Shown here: positions 4,991-7,437 of the stretch, one piece after another
How the letters are laid out: every line of letters starts with the position of its first letter
Position numbering within the stretch: the first letter of the stretch is position 1
NCBI GenBank assembly: GCA_009908735.1
Contig: JAAAOR010000073.1
Coordinates: forward strand, 1 to 7,437
Origin: Spirochaetota bacterium
Lineage (GTDB): Bacteria; Spirochaetota; Spirochaetia; DSM-27196; PWMO01
Length of the DNA: 7,437 nt
Reading direction: 5' to 3'
Program-made: the position numbers and the translations under genes
Notes under the pieces: model-generated
Databases searched by the model: none
Seen by the model: only the letters and a program-made list of their open reading frames with translations
Told to the model about the DNA's origin: nothing

Positions 4991-5746
4991 CACAACCCAT
5001 TTCGTCCAACCAAGCACACGTCTGTTAGCCATCTCGCCGCGACGCCCGCTCTGAGGGTACTCTACGGCCTTCTCTTGCTGTTTCTGACGGCTGGGGCCGC
5101 ACACGCCCAGTCTTGCGGCCCGCCGCAAGGATTGAGCGATACATGGGGATTTCGGGCGCATGACCTCGAAGCCCTGGCATCCGACCCCGGAGAGCCTCAA
5201 TTAGTGGAAAAAAACATTCGCACACTAAGCAATAAGGCGGAGGGCGAGCTGGATGCTCGACTGTACCTGCACGGACTTTTTCCGGAGGCAATGGGGGATT
5301 TTGAGACGGCCATTCGTGACATCGAAGGACAGAACGAGTTCCTCCCGAACCTCGAGGCGTCCGAAGTGCTCTGCTCCGACGGGCGTCCGGCCTCCTACGC
5401 GAGGGTGCGACAGAGTCTGGGGTTTCGCTTTCTGATGTTCAGCCGGGATTACGAGTACATCCTGCACTACTTCCTCGAACGCTCGGAAGGGCGCGATGCG
5501 GCGCTCAACGTGTGGTGGCAACTCGACGAGCCGCTCGATGATCAGATAGTTACCACCGACGGGAGCTGGTACTTCGAGCCTGTAGTCGTCGGCGGCCAGG
5601 AGTATACGTACATGGCTTATGGAACTCACACCGTGTTCCTGGAACAAAAGATGGGGCTTAAAGCGGCCATGGAGCGGTTCGGGGAGAGAAACGCCGCGAA
5701 GGCTATGAGAGCGCTGCAGGCGGAGGCTTCCGCACGTGCCGACTGA
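4988..5746 (+). CDS. Secreted SRPBCC-like protein, function unknown
   Basis: A 252-residue protein with a Sec signal peptide: a long N-region with R6, K9 and R23, hydrophobic core LYGLLLLFLTAGA (25-37), and AHA before Q41 as the likely cleavage site. This gives a mature protein of about 212 residues with two cysteines (C43, C129). The mature part resembles the SRPBCC/START-like helix-grip fold: FETAIRDIEGQNEFLPNLEASEVL (105-128), alternating strands near 137-165, VWWQLDEPLDD (175-185), DGSWYFEPV (191-199), YTYMAYGTHTVF (206-217), and a long amphipathic C-terminal helix (220-250). Such folds hold hydrophobic ligands. The assignment rests on pattern resemblance, not a diagnostic motif. The ATG is inside a palindrome and has no clear Shine-Dalgarno sequence, but no alternative start precedes the signal peptide core. 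The next gene overlaps it by 11 bp. Confidence 0.82.
   Translation: MHNPFRPTKHTSVSHLAATPALRVLYGLLLLFLTAGAAHAQSCGPPQGLSDTWGFRAHDLEALASDPGEPQLVEKNIRTLSNKAEGELDARLYLHGLFPEAMGDFETAIRDIEGQNEFLPNLEASEVLCSDGRPASYARVRQSLGFRFLMFSRDYEYILHYFLERSEGRDAALNVWWQLDEPLDDQIVTTDGSWYFEPVVVGGQEYTYMAYGTHTVFLEQKMGLKAAMERFGERNAAKAMRALQAEASARAD
5722..5726 (+). promoter_or_regulatory. Ribosome binding site inside the upstream gene, fixing a GTG start
   Basis: GGAGG lies nine bases before the GTG at 5736, within the last codons of the secreted-protein gene. It supports GTG rather than a later codon as start and implies translational coupling of the two genes. Confidence 0.6.
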
Positions 5747-6509
5747 AGAGAAGCTGCGAAACACGCTCGTAGAGTTCTTTCATCGGGAGATCGACCGGCG
5801 CTACAGCTACGAGTATCTGAAAGAGATGTCCGACGTTCGCGCCGACGAAGTCGGCCCATTGCTCGAGACCGGAAAGCTCCAGCGAATCAAGGACTTTTTC
5901 AAGCGCGTCATGTATCCTGCCGGGAAGGACAGGGAGTTGCGGGATGCGGGCATGGAGACGGTTGCCTCCATCATCGGTAGCGCGTCTTCGCTGCTGGGCC
6001 TGCTTCCCCGCCTTGCCGGCGTGCTCGTTGCTCACACGATGAAGATCCCGGAGATCAGCGCGGCGGCCATGGAGCTCGTCTCCGCCTATCGTCTTGCCAA
6101 CGCGCTCGAGCGACGCACACTAAACGCGCTCGAGGAGATATGCGCCGAGAATGGAGTCGACCCCGGCGCGGCGGACGAGATCCCGGATGAGTTCTTGCGC
6201 CACGCCTATGCTTCCATCTCAGACGAGGAGATCCGGCAAATGGTCCGGCGCACAGGAACAATCGTTCGGCTGGGGATGAAGCAGGACCTGATGAAGGCTA
6301 CTCGAGACATTACCGAGAAGGTCATGAACACGCGTGCGAGTGCAGACGAGCGCCGGGCCCTCGCCTACATTGTTTCGGAGCTCGATGAGGTTCTCGAGCT
6401 TGCTCCGACCTTCTCAAAGCACGACCGTGAGACCATCGTGAGACTTTCGGAGCACGTCGAGAGAAACTACTTCGCAGAGCTCCGGCGTGCCTACGAGTCG
6501 CCTGCGTAG
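5736..6509 (+). CDS. Helical protein of unknown function coupled to the secreted SRPBCC-like gene
   Basis: A 257-residue protein I do not recognise. It is predicted by eye to be almost entirely helical and rich in Glu, Arg and Ala: an N-terminal charged region with FFHREIDRRYSYEYL (14-28), a hydrophobic stretch VASIIGSASSLLGLLPRLAG (76-95) interrupted by P91-R92, then charged helices (105-257), ending in YIVSELDEVLEL and HVERNYFAELRRAYE. There is no signal peptide, no nucleotide-binding motif and a single cysteine (C136). The hydrophobic stretch could be a membrane-dipping or buried helical hairpin. GTG at 5736 overlaps the preceding gene by 11 bp and has GGAGG nine bases upstream, so the two are very likely co-transcribed and functionally linked, one exported and one cytoplasmic or membrane-associated. 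It is convergent with the ArsR-type gene, 88 bp away, with no visible terminator. Confidence 0.82.
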   Translation: MPTEEKLRNTLVEFFHREIDRRYSYEYLKEMSDVRADEVGPLLETGKLQRIKDFFKRVMYPAGKDRELRDAGMETVASIIGSASSLLGLLPRLAGVLVAHTMKIPEISAAAMELVSAYRLANALERRTLNALEEICAENGVDPGAADEIPDEFLRHAYASISDEEIRQMVRRTGTIVRLGMKQDLMKATRDITEKVMNTRASADERRALAYIVSELDEVLELAPTFSKHDRETIVRLSEHVERNYFAELRRAYESPA

Positions 6510-6597
6510 GTGCTTATTCTGCCTCACGGTGTCGGCACTAACGCCTCTCGAATGGATTTACCACTTCCGGACTGTAGCGCTTGACCGGACGCGGAGC

Positions 6598-7437
6598 CTA
6601 CTCCGTCTCCTCGAGCTCAGCCCGCAGAAGAACGTCGCGGGTGTGATTCCCGAACTTGCCCCCGAAGAGGTTCATGCCGCCGCGATTTTCGGCATCCTCT
6701 TTGACGCCGATGCACATCCGGACTTTCGTTTTGCCGGTGAGATCGAGATCGGTCAGGGAGAGCGATGAGATTTGGGATCCGTCGAGGAACGTCCCATGCG
6801 GGGTTATACGCCATTCCTTGAGATACCCGTACTGTGTGTTTTCCAGCTTCCACCACGTGGGAGTGTTCTGCCCGCGCACCCCGCCCATGTCGCCGGGAGA
6901 GTGCCAGGTCCCGGCATCCGCGTCTTCGACCCATAGGGTGATTTCGGACGGCCAGTCGTTGCGGTAACCGGGAAACTCAGAGCAGATTTCGCAGCTGAAG
7001 GAAAGCGAGGAGATCCGCTGCGACTCGGCAAGCTGGATCGGGAAACTGTACTCCAGCCAGCCCCAGGTGAACCATATAAGCTGCGCGGATGCGCGGTGGG
7101 GATCGAGAAAGCTCTCGGTGCGATCGAAGCTGCCGATGATGCCGCTGTCGGAGACGAGGCCACAGGGTGCGGCGACCTGGCAGTCGGTGTACAGGCCGAT
7201 GGGCATCTCCACTTCCAGGCGATCCCCTGATACCGCGGGCGGGGATGAGTGGAGGGGAAGAACCGCGTCGTCATAGGTTACCGAGCACACCTTGCGCGCT
7301 CCCTTTCGGCCTGCCTCCGATCGTGTCTCGATTAGTCCGGCTCGCTCGAGCGCCTGCACATTGACGGTGCAGCTCGACTGGGGGATCGCCATCCGTTCGG
7401 CAAGCTGCTGTATCGACAGGTCGCCGTCGCGGAGGGC
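6598..7437 (-). CDS. ArsR-type winged-helix regulator with long C-terminal domain (N-terminus cut by right edge)
   Basis: The last 279 codons are visible; the reading frame is open through the right edge, so the start and first helix are missing. Visible residues 7-36 form a helix-turn-helix (LSIQQLAERM, then SCTVNVQALERAGLI as recognition helix), followed by a basic wing (E41-S52, with RKGARK). Residues 70-279 are a separate, mostly beta domain with GLYTDCQVAAPCGL (81-94), IWFTWGWLEYSFP (121-133), SEFPGYRNDWPSEI (153-166), WHSPGDMGG (178-186), TPTWWKLENTQYGYL (192-206) and GGMNLFGGKFGNH (253-265). This arrangement matches, from memory, a family of ArsR-annotated regulators in Firmicutes and spirochaetes. 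Its many surface-type aromatics and jelly-roll-like strand pattern suggest a carbohydrate or glycoside ligand, which is inference. No metal-binding CxC motif typical of ArsR/SmtB sensors is visible. Target genes are not in the window. Confidence 0.85.
   Translation of the reverse strand, partial: ALRDGDLSIQQLAERMAIPQSSCTVNVQALERAGLIETRSEAGRKGARKVCSVTYDDAVLPLHSSPPAVSGDRLEVEMPIGLYTDCQVAAPCGLVSDSGIIGSFDRTESFLDPHRASAQLIWFTWGWLEYSFPIQLAESQRISSLSFSCEICSEFPGYRNDWPSEITLWVEDADAGTWHSPGDMGGVRGQNTPTWWKLENTQYGYLKEWRITPHGTFLDGSQISSLSLTDLDLTGKTKVRMCIGVKEDAENRGGMNLFGGKFGNHTRDVLLRAELEETE

Noticed and set aside
5225..5764. Open frame of 179 codons on the minus strand opposite the secreted-protein gene
   Set aside because: It has no ribosome binding site or motif and lies opposite a gene with a clear signal peptide and a coupled downstream partner.
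6510..6597. Search for a terminator between the convergent helical-protein and ArsR-type genes
   Set aside because: Only TCCGG...CCGGA with a 14-base loop and no U run was found, too weak to call.
1..7437. Search for tRNA, rRNA, CRISPR, insertion-sequence ends or attachment sites
   Set aside because: No such signature was seen; the short tandem repeats are coding and the inverted repeats are too short and isolated to be transposon ends.

Overview
The window is moderately GC-rich, gene-dense bacterial DNA. A spirochaete (Spirochaetaceae-like) is my best guess. It rests on the phasin-like/AarF kinase pair, the ArsR-type regulator with a long C-terminal domain, and two envelope or helical proteins I cannot place in better-studied phyla. 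This is inference from recalled family distributions; no rRNA or marker gene is present. No mobile element, tRNA, rRNA or CRISPR array was found.

Layout, left to right: (1) the N-terminal part of a DUF255/YyaL-type thioredoxin-domain protein on the minus strand, cut by the left edge; (2) a divergent 96-bp intergenic region with two inverted-repeat pairs sharing a GTCGC core; (3) a plus-strand multi-pass membrane protein resembling NicO/RcnA nickel-cobalt exporters but lacking their key histidines; (4) a convergent minus-strand FkbM-type methyltransferase with low-complexity insertions; (5) a divergent small two-helix membrane protein; (6) a convergent minus-strand pair, a phasin-like coiled-coil protein followed by an AarF/ABC1/UbiB-type kinase with a C-terminal membrane anchor; (7) a divergent 132-bp intergenic region with a perfect palindrome over the next start codon; (8) a plus-strand pair with an 11-nt overlap, a secreted SRPBCC-like protein and a helical protein of unknown function; (9) a convergent minus-strand ArsR-type regulator, cut by the right edge.

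Only two pairs look co-transcribed: phasin-like/AarF, and secreted SRPBCC-like/helical unknown. The other neighbours alternate strand with gaps of about 40 to 130 bp, so this is mostly a run of single-gene units sharing divergent promoters and convergent ends. A loose theme is the envelope and lipids: an ABC1 kinase (lipid or quinone related in known members), a phasin-like partner, an exported SRPBCC-like fold and several membrane proteins. I found no convincing new defence, mobile or biosynthetic system. The most interesting items are the NicO-like protein with both metal-ligand His positions replaced by Gln, the operator-like repeats at 364-420, the start-codon palindrome at 4974-4990, and the uncharacterised overlapping pair at 4988-6509.
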